Of a stretch of DNA of 64,000 nucleotides, positions 5,881-15,700 are shown one piece after another; position 1 is the stretch's first letter; each line of letters starts with the position of its first letter. This stretch comes from Paraburkholderia antibiotica. Lineage in GTDB: Bacteria; Pseudomonadota; Gammaproteobacteria; Burkholderiales; Burkholderiaceae. The notes below the pieces were generated by a model. That model did no database searches and was not told the origin of the DNA. It was given only the letters and a program-made list of their open reading frames with translations. The stretch spans positions 1 through 64,000 of the forward strand of contig NZ_JABBFZ010000009.1 in assembly GCF_012927125.1 (NCBI RefSeq), in the 5' to 3' direction. A program made the translations under genes and the position numbers.

Positions 5881-8543
5881 GGCGTTACGTTCAGGTGACC
5901 ATTGCTAATTATTGTCCCACTCGGAGTTTGCCTTACAAAATTCGCTTGAACGCCCGTTGTCGCGAACGGCGAAGATTTAGGTTGTGGCGGCCTGTAGATC
6001 ATAGTTCCGTCTGCGCTAACCAAACAGCCCGGGCAGGCCGCTTGATTAGAGACCAATGTTGCCCCGTCGCCGACCCAAGCTTGCCCTAGCGCGTTAGCTT
6101 CGGCGACTGTTCCGGAACCGATAGAGAAGTTAGGATTTGACGTGCCACTCCCATTCACCGCAGTTGCCAACCTAGAATCCTGAGCGGCGATATTGGCGAG
6201 ATTCTCATTCGCGAGTTGGCCCTTCAAACCTTGAAGGGTTGCAGCGTTGGCCGTACCTTCAGACGTCGCCGCCGTGTTTGTAACCCCGCCCACCGAGACC
6301 GCGGTACGATTACCTGTCGTGGACGGCAGCACATTTCTTTGCGACGCACCGTTAGGCAGCGGGCCGTCTCCGCCACCACTGAAGGCCATCGACCCGACCG
6401 CCGCCGATACCAGTGCACCCACGTTGTTCGCTGACAGTACCCCCGCCTGGATGCCCGCCTGGTACACCGACAACGTTGCACTCGTAAAGTATCCGCGTTC
6501 TGTTGGTGTCAGGTTCGGATCGTCCTGTGCCACCTGCAACGCTGCCAGCGTGCTCGCCGCATCCGCCTGCGTGATCGAACCAGCTGGCATCCCCTCGAAG
6601 CTGAAGGCATGTGCCAGGAGTTGCTGCTGCTTTGCGCTCAGCGAGTTATTGAGCGCCTCGTTTTGTGCGGCCGTCACCGCGCCCTGTACATTCGCCCCGG
6701 CCAGCCCGGCGAGACCGCCACCGGCCAGTGTCGCCAGCGCCGCTACGGCCGCATTGATCCCCGAGTTGTTGTAACTCGTCGTCTGGGTGATCGTGCCATC
6801 GCCGTTGTCCGTGGTCGTGACACTCTGGCTGCCGTCATAGAGAGCATCGCGAGCAAGCGGCGCTACGATGGCGCTCGCCGCCCCACCAATCGCCCCGCCT
6901 GCACATCCGTTACCCAGCGCCGCACTCCCCGCACACCCCAATGCCGCGTGAGCAAATATGCTTTCGGCCGTACCCGATGGCACATAAGTACCAATCGCGT
7001 TCGCCCCAACAGCCGCAACATCGGCCACGACACTATTCCTGAACGCCGTCAGGAAGCTACCACCCTCAATCGCCGTCGAAATCCCCGCATTCACCGCACT
7101 CTGCTCACCAATCTCCAGTGCGGTATCACCCAGATTGGCAAGCGTCACCGCCGGATCGGACGACACAATATTCGTCCCAAGCGAGCTGAACGAATCGAGC
7201 CCCAGCCCCGCGTCAACACCCGCAGTCAGCTCCGCGACACCGACAGATTCAAGCACCTTCGCAAAGCTGAACGCCTGTCCGCTATTAAGCTGCGACATCG
7301 CACTCGATAGAAACGCGCCCGCTCCTGGCCCAACAACGACAGACGTAGCAATCGCAATCGTGCTGATCACCACCATCATGAACGCACTATCGAACGCAGA
7401 CGCCTGGTCCATCACCGTCGTCGTCAGGTTGTCGCTGACGGTGCTCTGCGTGAAGCTGCTACCCAACTGCTTCTGCAGGTTCGCGAGCAACGCCTGCGTA
7501 CCCGCTGTATCGACACTGCCGTCCGCATTGACCTGCTGCAGCGCGCCGCCGATCTGATCGATTGCCTGTGCGTTCAGGTCGAAGTTCGCGGCCGACATGA
7601 AGCCGCCCTGCTGCACGACCGTGCCCGTCGTCTGCGTAATGCTGCCGTCGAGGTCCGCCTGATACTGGTAGATCGTGCCGACGTTCACCGACCGCTCTTC
7701 GTTCGTCAGCGTGCCGGTGTTGACCGTCAGGTTCTGCGCGCTGACCGTCCCCGTATTGAGGATGCTGTCCGCGTAGTTGAGCGTCACGTTCGTGCCGCTG
7801 ATCTCCCCATCCGCGCTCACGGCCGCGTAGTTCTGCGGCAGCAGCACTTCCGGCATCAGCGCCTGCACGGTGGGACACGCGCCGCTACCGGTTGCCGTGC
7901 ATCCCGGTTCAGGCACGGTTTGCTCGACATACCAGAGCATCGGCTCGTTCACGAGCGCGAGTTGCGCCGCGCTCAGCTGGGTGCCAAGCGCGACATTGTT
8001 CTGCTCGGCGTACTGCAGCGCCGCGCCATACAGCGCCTGCGTATCCTGGTTGTTGATCGATGCCTGACTGGTGCTGTCGGTCGCGCTGGTGGTGTTGTAG
8101 AAGCTTGCCTTGCCGGTCGCCTCGAGTGCCGCCTGCTCGACCTGTTGCGCCTGCGTGTACGGGTCGTAGTAGAACTGGGTGGTACCGGGCTGCAGGCTCG
8201 CCGGCAGCGCGGCCAGCAGCGCTGCCGGCGACAGGTCGCCCGACACCAGCGAGGCCGGATTATTGACGAGATACGAAGGCGTCGATGCCGAGCCGCTGGT
8301 AACCGTCTGCACGGGCTGGACAACCGGTTTGCCGACGGTCTGCACCCCTACCGGCACACCAGCCGGGACGCCCGCCGACCCCGTGACCGAAACCGGCTGG
8401 CCGTTCGCGTTCGTGACCTGCCCCGCCGCATTGACGGTGGTGGTAGCGCTGCCCGGCACCGCGGGCGGTCCGAGCGTGATCACCTGACCCGAGACTGCGG
8501 GCGGTGGCGTATAGACATCCGGATTGGTCAGGCCGTTGTCCAC
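5877..8543 (-). CDS. N-terminally truncated CdiA copy with own toxin tip (silent donor)
   Basis: An 888-residue frame with a GTG start at 8543 and no signal peptide. Residues 1 to about 555 are nearly identical to the full CdiA (NGLTNPDVYTPPPAVSGQ through the DUF637-like hydrophobic region). The pretoxin differs from that of the full gene (SQSVTTTDNGDGTITQ, then AQNEALNNSLSAKQQQ) and ends at GGVTN. The unique tip ends YRPPQPKSSPF, TTGVQANF and IISNGHLNV, a pattern seen in a family of CDI/haemagglutinin toxin tips of unknown activity. Imm8-like immunity follows. Homology to the full gene begins abruptly at 8537. The product lacks delivery domains, so it is probably a reservoir. Confidence 0.75.
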   Translation of the reverse strand: MDNGLTNPDVYTPPPAVSGQVITLGPPAVPGSATTTVNAAGQVTNANGQPVSVTGSAGVPAGVPVGVQTVGKPVVQPVQTVTSGSASTPSYLVNNPASLVSGDLSPAALLAALPASLQPGTTQFYYDPYTQAQQVEQAALEATGKASFYNTTSATDSTSQASINNQDTQALYGAALQYAEQNNVALGTQLSAAQLALVNEPMLWYVEQTVPEPGCTATGSGACPTVQALMPEVLLPQNYAAVSADGEISGTNVTLNYADSILNTGTVSAQNLTVNTGTLTNEERSVNVGTIYQYQADLDGSITQTTGTVVQQGGFMSAANFDLNAQAIDQIGGALQQVNADGSVDTAGTQALLANLQKQLGSSFTQSTVSDNLTTTVMDQASAFDSAFMMVVISTIAIATSVVVGPGAGAFLSSAMSQLNSGQAFSFAKVLESVGVAELTAGVDAGLGLDSFSSLGTNIVSSDPAVTLANLGDTALEIGEQSAVNAGISTAIEGGSFLTAFRNSVVADVAAVGANAIGTYVPSGTAESIFAHAALGCAGSAALGNGCAGGAIGGAASAIVAPLARDALYDGSQSVTTTDNGDGTITQTTSYNNSGINAAVAALATLAGGGLAGLAGANVQGAVTAAQNEALNNSLSAKQQQLLAHAFSFEGMPAGSITQADAASTLAALQVAQDDPNLTPTERGYFTSATLSVYQAGIQAGVLSANNVGALVSAAVGSMAFSGGGDGPLPNGASQRNVLPSTTGNRTAVSVGGVTNTAATSEGTANAATLQGLKGQLANENLANIAAQDSRLATAVNGSGTSNPNFSIGSGTVAEANALGQAWVGDGATLVSNQAACPGCLVSADGTMIYRPPQPKSSPFATTGVQANFVRQTPSGTIISNGHLNVTP
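6880..8537 (-). repeat. long direct repeat, copy 2 of the cdiA C-terminal segment
   Basis: Nearly identical to about 10410-12063 of the full cdiA. On the toxin side the identity fades around 6880 where the pretoxin changes type; on the other side it stops sharply at 8537, a few bases before TCAACCAT (8544-8551). Confidence 0.8.
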
Positions 8544-8565
8544 TCAACCATAGATGCAGATTCAT

Positions 8566-8889
8566 TCACAGTACTTCATCTACCGTTCCGTACCCAACCA
8601 GCCTATCAAGTTCAAGCACTTCGAAGGAATCGCCCACCTTCACTCCCCCTTGGAAGTGCTCCCAGCTCGGAAAGCTAATGCGCGCTTTAAGCGTCTCCCC
8701 CGGATAGTGAAGATCTTCATCAACATACGAGTGAACCCCGCTAGCCAGGTAATCAACCGTTGCAAACTTGTGGTGCGGAGCGTACCCACTACGTACCCCC
8801 TTCACCTTCGGAGCATCAACGTCGTCCGCTATGCGGACAGTCGCCACAATTTGATGCAAAGCGATCCCCTTAATACGCATGACCGACAT
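8566..8889 (-). CDS. CDI immunity protein resembling EF-Tu domain III
   Basis: A 107-residue protein starting inside the last codons of the ART-like toxin frame (start 8889, or the in-frame ATG at 8880). Its sequence follows the third domain of elongation factor Tu: GYAPHHKF lines up with the EF-Tu motif GYRPQFYF, PGETLKARISF with PGDNIKMVVTL, and the closing LVGYGTVDEVL with TVGAGVVAKVL, in the same order and spacing. Length matches one beta-barrel domain. A GTPase domain is absent. By position it is the immunity gene of the frameshifted toxin 8870-9453. Whether it mimics EF-Tu or only shares the fold is open. Confidence 0.6.
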   Translation of the reverse strand: MSVMRIKGIALHQIVATVRIADDVDAPKVKGVRSGYAPHHKFATVDYLASGVHSYVDEDLHYPGETLKARISFPSWEHFQGGVKVGDSFEVLELDRLVGYGTVDEVL

Positions 8890-9453
8890 TCGTCACTGCC
8901 GAATTGAACAGATTCAGTCCCGACTGCCCATTGACGGTAAGGACACCGCTTCTGAAGATAAACGGATCTATCGAGTTTGAAACATTGAAGTTCCCAAGAA
9001 GACTCGTCGGGATGTCCGCCCTCACGATTGCAGCATAGTGCGGCGCAAAGTTCGAGAAGTTCAACACCTCGTTCACGTTAAATCCGAACTGCTTCATTTC
9101 ACTGCCGGCCGGACCAAACGAGAATTGCCCGGAGTTCATAATCGAAGAATATTCCTCTGGACTCACGGCACGTAGAGCGTCGTTGTTCCACTGTTTTTGG
9201 CCCCAGCCACCCCCGCCGCCAGTGCTCCAGCCCCAACCGTCGGGATTTCGCCGACCAGCTCCTCGTCGGTCGCGCCTCCGCTTTGCGGCAACACCTGGTG
9301 CGTGTACGTATGTTCGTTCACGCTCTCCGGATGGTCCCCGCACTCGTGTGCACACGCATCCAATCAGAAGGAATCACCGGACCCTGGGCGGGATTTGTGA
9401 GCGGTTGAAGGTTCGGCGGCACTTTGAGCCCGCCCGTCGCTGTGTTTGTGGCA
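8870..9453 (-). pseudogene. frameshifted orphan CDI toxin, ADP-ribosyltransferase-like
   Basis: From the ATN junction (9444-9453) the frame reads NPAQGPVIPSDW and stops; another frame then carries VLPQSGGATDEELVGEIP to KNSGTTTLY, and a third carries AVSPEEYSSIMNSGQFS through NVGHAY at 8870. Comparison with the relic at 94-309 shows one base missing near 9170 (CACGTAG here, CACGGTAG there), which breaks LYR-AVS. A second frame change lies near 9361, where the NPAQ...IPSDW piece may be from another toxin. The restored domain has an LYR motif and Ser/Phe-rich strands suggesting an ADP-ribosyltransferase-like fold. As it stands the toxin is inactive, while its immunity gene (8566-8889) is intact. 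Confidence 0.6.
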
Positions 9454-9498
9454 ACTCCACGGCTCGTTCGTTACTGCGCTCCTCAGCGAGCGGAGAAA

Positions 9499-9723
9499 CT
9501 ACTCCTCCACCAACTCGCAGACCGCACCTAATAGGGAGGCCCACTCCAAGAAGTATGCTGTACGCTCTTGTGTAATCGTCACTGTAATCGGCTCGCCCTG
9601 AAGCAAGTTATCCACACATCGCTTTCCTTCTGATAGAGAGAAGCCGCAGAACTCTCGAAGTAACGAGCCGAACTGAACTTTGTTGAAACCGGTCTTCCAT
9701 CCGGTCACTCGAATCACCGTCAT
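9499..9723 (-). CDS. cdiI: immunity protein of the full-length CdiA, L7/L12 C-terminal-domain-like
   Basis: A 74-residue protein whose ATG overlaps the cdiA stop by 4 bp, so it is translated with the toxin. Its layout follows the ribosomal L7/L12 C-terminal (ClpS-like) fold: FNKVQFGSLLREFCGFSL matches the KVxVIKxVRExTGLGL segment, SEGKRCVDNL matches KEAKDLVE, and AYFLEWASLLGAVCELVE matches AxxxKxxLEEAGAxVEV. It lacks the L7/L12 N-terminal and hinge regions, so it is not a ribosomal protein. Role by position: binds the CdiA tip of residues 2422-2520. Fold resemblance is by eye. Confidence 0.65.
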   Translation of the reverse strand: MTVIRVTGWKTGFNKVQFGSLLREFCGFSLSEGKRCVDNLLQGEPITVTITQERTAYFLEWASLLGAVCELVEE

Positions 9724-12700
9724 TGGTTCACCTTGATCGTTATGCTGCGCGGCACCTTTCCTGGACTGGCGCCAGACGTTCGCGTTCCGCCGTTGATCAC
9801 GACTTCGTCAACTCCGTACTGCTGCCCCAAAGCGCGCGCAATATTACGTAGTTGACTGAGGCTACTAGATCCGGCGCCAGGGCCATCAATGTGCATGCCA
9901 TTCAATACGAGCTGGTTGCCATTTTGAGTCATTTCAGTAACAACGGAGAGGTCTCCATTCACCCCCGGAATACTGAACTGATATATGCTCCCGTCTTGCT
10001 CTACGAGCCTGATGCTGTTGTTTGTGGCACCGCCACTAGGATTTGTAACATTCCCGATCGGCGGCGCAACGCCAGTCACTTCCTCCCCGCCAGACGCCGT
10101 TTCCGCCCCCCCGACATTGGGCGTCGGTGTCAGCACGTTGACCTGCGTATCCTCGTACTCTTCCTTCTGCTGCGGCGTCATCGATGAGGTATCGAGTACA
10201 ACCCCAAGGTGCTTCGTCGCGTTGTTCAGCGCCTCGTTCTGCGCCGCCGTTACTGCTCCCTGCACGTTCTGACCTAAAACACCCGCCAGTCCTCCACCGG
10301 CCAACGTTGCGAGCGCCGTTACCGCAGCAATCTGTCCCTGATCGAGCGGCGCACCGCTCGGATCAATCTGCTGGATTACCCACGGCGACAGCACCGCGCT
10401 CGTGGCACCACCAATCGCACCCCCTGCGCACCCCGTACCCAGCGCCGCACTCCCCGCACACCCCAACACCGAGTTAGCAAGCACATTGCCCACCGTCCCC
10501 GGCGGCAGATAAGTACCAATCGCATTAGCCCCAACAGCGGCAACGTTAGTCACAACGTTGTTCTCCAGCGCCGTCAGGAAACTGCCCCCTTCGATCGCCG
10601 TCGAAATCCCCGCATTCACCGCACTCTGCTCGCCGATCTCCAGTGCGGTATCACCGAGATTGGCAAGCGTCACCGCCGGATCGGACGACACGATATTCGT
10701 CCCAAGCGAGCTGAACGAATCGAGCCCCAGCCCCGCGTCAACACCAGCCGTCAACTCCGCGACGCCCACGGATTCAAGCACCTTCCCAAAGCTGAACGCC
10801 TGCCCACTATTGAGCTGCGACATCGCACTCGAAAGCAACGCGCCCACTCCAGGTCCAACAACGACAGACGTAGCAATCGCAATCGTGCTGATCACCACCA
10901 TCATGAACGCGCTATCGAACGCGGACGCCTGGTCCATCACCGTCGTCGTCAGGTTGTCGCTGACGGTGCTCTGCGTGAAGCTGCTGCCCAGCTGGCTCTG
11001 CAGGTTCGCGAGCAGCGCCTGTGTACCCGCCGTATCGATGCTGCCGTCCGCATTGATCTGCTGCAGCGCGCCGCCGATCTGATCGATTGCCTGCGCATTC
11101 AGCTCAAAGTTCGCAGCCGACATGAAGCCGCCCTGCTGCACCACCGTGCCCGTCGTCTGCGTAATGCTGCCGTCGAGTTCCGCCTGATACTGGTAGATCG
11201 TGCCGACGTTCACCGACCGCTCTTCGTTCGTCAGCGTGCCGGTGTTGACCGTCAGGTTCTGCGCATTGACCGTCCCCGTATTGAGGATGCTGTCCGCGTA
11301 GTTGAGCGTCACGTTCGTGCCGCTGATCTCTCCATCTGCGTTGACCGCCGCGTAGTTCTGCGGCAGCAGCACTTCGGGCATCAGTGCCTGCACGGTCGGG
11401 CACGCGCCGCTACCCGTAGCCGTGCAGCCCGGCTCCGGTACCGTTTGCTCGACATACCAGAGCATCGGCTCGTTCACGAGCGCGAGCTGCGCCGCGCTCA
11501 GCTGGGTGCCGAGCGCAACATTGTTCTGCTCGGCGTACTGCAGCGCCGCGCCATACAGCGCCTGCGTATCCTGGTTGTTGATCGATGCCTGACTGGTGCT
11601 GTCGGTCGCGCTGGTGGTGTTGTAGAAGCTTGCCTTGCCGGTCGCCTCGAGTGCCGCCTGCTCGACCTGTTGCGCCTGCGTGTACGGGTCGTAATAGAAC
11701 TGCGTGGTATCGGGCTGCAGGCTCGCCGGCAGCGCGGCCAGCAGCGCTGCCGGCGACAGGTCGCCGGACACGAGCGAGGCCGGATTATTGACGAGATACG
11801 AAGGCGTCGATACCGAGCCTCCGGTAACCGTCTGCACCGGCTGGACCACCGGTTTGCCGACGGTCTGCACGCCCACCGGCACACCGGCCGGAACGCCCGC
11901 CGACCCGGTTACCGAAACCGGCTGACCGTTCGCGTTCGTGACCTGCCCCGCCGCATTGACGGTGGTAGTGGCGCTGCCCGGCACCGCGAGCGGTCCAAGC
12001 GTAATCACCTGACCCGAGACCGCGGGAGGCGGCGTATAGACATCCGGATTGGTCAGGCCGTTGACCAGTTGCGAACCGGACAGCGCAACAGTCTGGCCGA
12101 TCACATTACCGGTATTGCCGAGATTCGGCGCATTCACCGACAGCGTGTTGCCGGCCTGAATCGTGGCCGGCACGAAATCGGGCAACCCCACCGCATCCGG
12201 CAGGCCAGCCGGGTTCTGGATGTCGCCCGACGAATACGCGCTGCCATACAGCGTCGAACAGAGCGAGGCGTCGCCCGCACAGCCCCACGTATTACTCACC
12301 AGGTTGGCATGCCAGTACGCATTCAGGTACTGGTTGTTACTCGACGCGCTGCTGGCCGCATCGATCGTCACGTTGTTCAGCGCGGTGACTAGACTGCCGG
12401 TGTTGCCGAACACGCCCGCCTGCAGATTGACGTCATGGTTGGCGGTGATTGTCGCGGGGTTGGCCGACTGCACGTCGACATACGCTTCGCAGTCCTGCCC
12501 GCAACCCGCGAACGGCGTCGCGCTGCCGTAGTTCTGATGAACCTGCACGGGCGCCGCGATCGTGTTCGTGAGCGTCGCCGCATTGATATCGACGTCATTG
12601 CCCGCCGCAATGGCGCCGGACGTATTCGTCACGCTGCCGGCCTGGGTCGGCGCGCTCGACGTGGTGCCCGCGCCGCCAATCACCACGTTGTTGCCCGCGA

Positions 12701-15700
12701 CCAGATTGCCGTACGTGTTGGCGACGGTGCCGGCCGCGATCACGATGTCGTGGCCGGCCGTCACATTGCTGTTGATCTGCTGGTACGCGTAAGTCTGCGA
12801 GTTGAGGTTCGTCGTACCGCCGGTCGAGCAACCCGTATAACCGGCGGCGCAGCCGGCCGTCGTTGTCATCGTGCCGGTATGGGTCCCCTGGTTCGTGAAG
12901 CTCGACGCCGCGATGTTGACGTCGGTGCCGGCGGCCAACGTCCCCGCGTTCGTCAGATCGCCGCCCGACAGATTCAGATTGTTGCCAGCGACAATCTGGC
13001 CGGTCGCGCCCTGAACCGTCACCGAGGAAGACGTCGAAATCGGCGTCACCGTGCCCGCCGCGGCAAGCTTGATACCCGGGGGCGCGATACACATGCCTGC
13101 GCCGCCATTCGGGCAGACGTTCAGACCATTCGGACCGTAGAAGCTGCTCCAGATCGAAAGCGTCGACGGAGCCTGCGAAAGGAAGCTGTTGATCGACGCG
13201 ACGTCGACCGAATCGGTAACGGTCGAGCTATAGGTCGACCCGCCGTTGGACAGCGATTGCACGTTAAGCGTCGCATCGTGGCCCGCACTCACCGTGCCGC
13301 CCTGATTGTTCAGCGTGCCCGTCCTGATGGCCAGGTCGTTGCCGGCCGCGATCACCGAGCCGGCACCCGGCGCTCCTCCGGTGGTGGTCGTTGTCTCCGT
13401 CGCGGTGGGCAACGCAACGGTTATCGTGGCGATGGCCTTCGAGGCGTTATCCGGCGTCTCGACGAACCACAGGTTCTGGATGATCGAGTTGCCGGTATTG
13501 CTGGTACCCGTGATGGTCGGCACTTCCACGAACGTGACGGTGTTGCCGTTCGTGACGGGCGCACTGACCTGCGCCTTCGGCCATCCGCTGTCGGGGCCCA
13601 GAAAGGCGTCGATCGAAGCCAGATTGCTTATGCCGTCGGCCGACAGCACGTCGGCCAGCGTCGCCTGATAGGTGCCATAAGGCAGATTTATGCAGCAATA
13701 CCGGTCCCCGTCGCTACCGTACAGCCCCGACTCGACGATCGACTCGGAACCGACGACCAGTCCCAGCGCAAGCGCCGAGTTCTCCACGGTGGTAGTCGTC
13801 GTAGTCGTGCCGCTGCTGCCGGCCGCCGAGTTGATGACATTCGCGGCGGTGATCGCGAGGTCGTTGGTCGCCGTCAGCGTGCCGCCCGCATTTGTCAGAT
13901 CGCCGGTCAGGTTGATGTTGACGTTGCCGCTGCCCGCTGCACTGCTGCTATTGCCGGCTTGGGTCACGCCATTCGAGTTGTCGTAGCTCGACCCGACCAG
14001 GTTCAGCGTGTTGACCGCTTCAACGGTGCCGGCGTTCGTGCCCGAACCGTTCAGCGTGAACGCGTCGTTGGCCTGCACGGTCGCGCCAGCCTGGTTCGCG
14101 AGCGAGCCGTTGATCGTCAGATCGTTCGCCGTGACCGTACCGGAATTGGACACCGCGCCGTTGAGCGCCAGCGTGCCTGTGCCCTGATTGATCGTCCCGG
14201 TATTGGTGATGCCCTGCGTCGCCGTCACGGTCACGGCCGTGCCCGGCAGCGTCCACGCGCCGCTGTTGTTGATCGCCTGCGCCGACAGGTTGAACGCGCT
14301 GTCGCCGCTCAGTGTGCCCATCGAGGCGGCCGACGGATCGATCGCCTGGTTCGGCAAATTCACCGTCAGGCTGTTCTGCGCGAGGATCAGTCCGTTGGTA
14401 TTGGCGAAGCTGCCGTTGCCGCCATTGACATTGACCGTCGCGTCACCCGTCGCTGACGTCGGGTTGTTCACATCGCCGGCGAAGATCAGGCCGTTGCTGT
14501 TGTCGAGTGAATTCGTGGTCAGCGTCAGCGCGTTCGTCGCGAGCAGGCCGCCCGAATTGGTCGTGCCATTCGAGACGTTCAGCGTGCTCGTCGATCCGTA
14601 GATCGAACCGCTGTTGTTGAGGTCCGTTGCGTTGACCGTCGTCGTCTGCAGCGACGACAGCGCGCCCGGGTTCGTCACGCTCGCGCCGGATACCGTGAGG
14701 TTACCGGCCGCCATCTGCGTGCCGACATTGGTCACGGTCCCGCCCGCAAGCGTCGCATCGCCCTGATACGCTGCGGTGCCGCCTGTCGTCAGGCTGTTCG
14801 TTGCTGTCGCGCTGTACGTGCCGCCGATTACCGCGTTGGCGGTCGTGACATTCGCGCCGGAAAGCGTTGCGTTGCCATTGACGGTGAGAGCCGGAGCGTT
14901 CGCGTCGAAGGCGGCGTTCAGTTGACCGGCCGACGTGTCGAGGCTGTTTCGTGCGGTGGCCGTCAGGTTGCCGCCCACCGAAAGCCCTTGCGTCGTGATG
15001 TCCGAGCCGGTGAGCGTCGCATCGCCCGAGACGGTCGTCTGCGCGTTCAGCGCGAGGGTCTGCCCGGCATTCAGCGTCGCATTGCCCGCGGCCTGCACCG
15101 GTGCCGTTGCGGTGAGGTTGCCGCCCTGTGCATTGACGCCCAGGTTGCCCAGCGTCTGCACGCTGCCCTGTGCCGTCACATCCGTGCCGGCGCTCACGCT
15201 CATGTCGCCGCCCGACAGCGCATTGCCGCCGAGCGTCGCGCTACCGGCGCTCGCGGTGAGCGTTTCGGTGCCGACCGCGGTGGTCGCACCGACCGAGAGG
15301 TTCTGCGCCGCTGTTGCGGCGAGGTTGTTGCCGGTCTGGATCGCGCCGGTCGTCGACAGATTGCGCCCTGCCACGAGCGTCGTGTCATTCGCCACACTGA
15401 TCGCACCGCTACCGGTGAGATCGCGCCCGGCGTTCACCGTCGCGTTGCCGGTACCGTCGACCTCGACACCGCCATCGAGCGTCACGTCACGCGTTGCCGT
15501 AATCGTGCTGCTCTGGCCGCTATGAACCTGCCCCGCCACCGATACATCCTGCCCGGCCGTGACGGCAACCTCACCCGGCGTGGCCAGCGCGCCGCTGATC
15601 GTGACGCTGCCGGCACTCGCGCCGAGCGTCGCATTGCCCCCGCTGAACACCGTGCCGCCAAGATTCACACCCTGCTGACCGGTCACGGTCAGTTGACCAT

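Larger units (their letters stand above)
304..10029 (-). repeat. dispersed 10-bp junction word at the start of the toxin tips
   Basis: The word GTTTGTGGCA (minus strand TGCCACAAAC, Ala-Thr-Asn) occurs at 2122-2131, 3781-3790, 5481-5490, 9444-9453 and 10020-10029. One- or two-base variants occur at 304-313, 1065-1074, 4428-4437 and 6275-6284. In each case it sits exactly where conserved pretoxin or unrelated DNA gives way to a cassette-specific toxin. Confidence 0.75.

Noticed and set aside
12435..14456. Long plus-strand ORF (673 codons) inside cdiA
   Set aside because: Arg-rich shadow of the GC-rich, Gly/Ala/Asn-repeat coding strand; no domain and no ribosome site.
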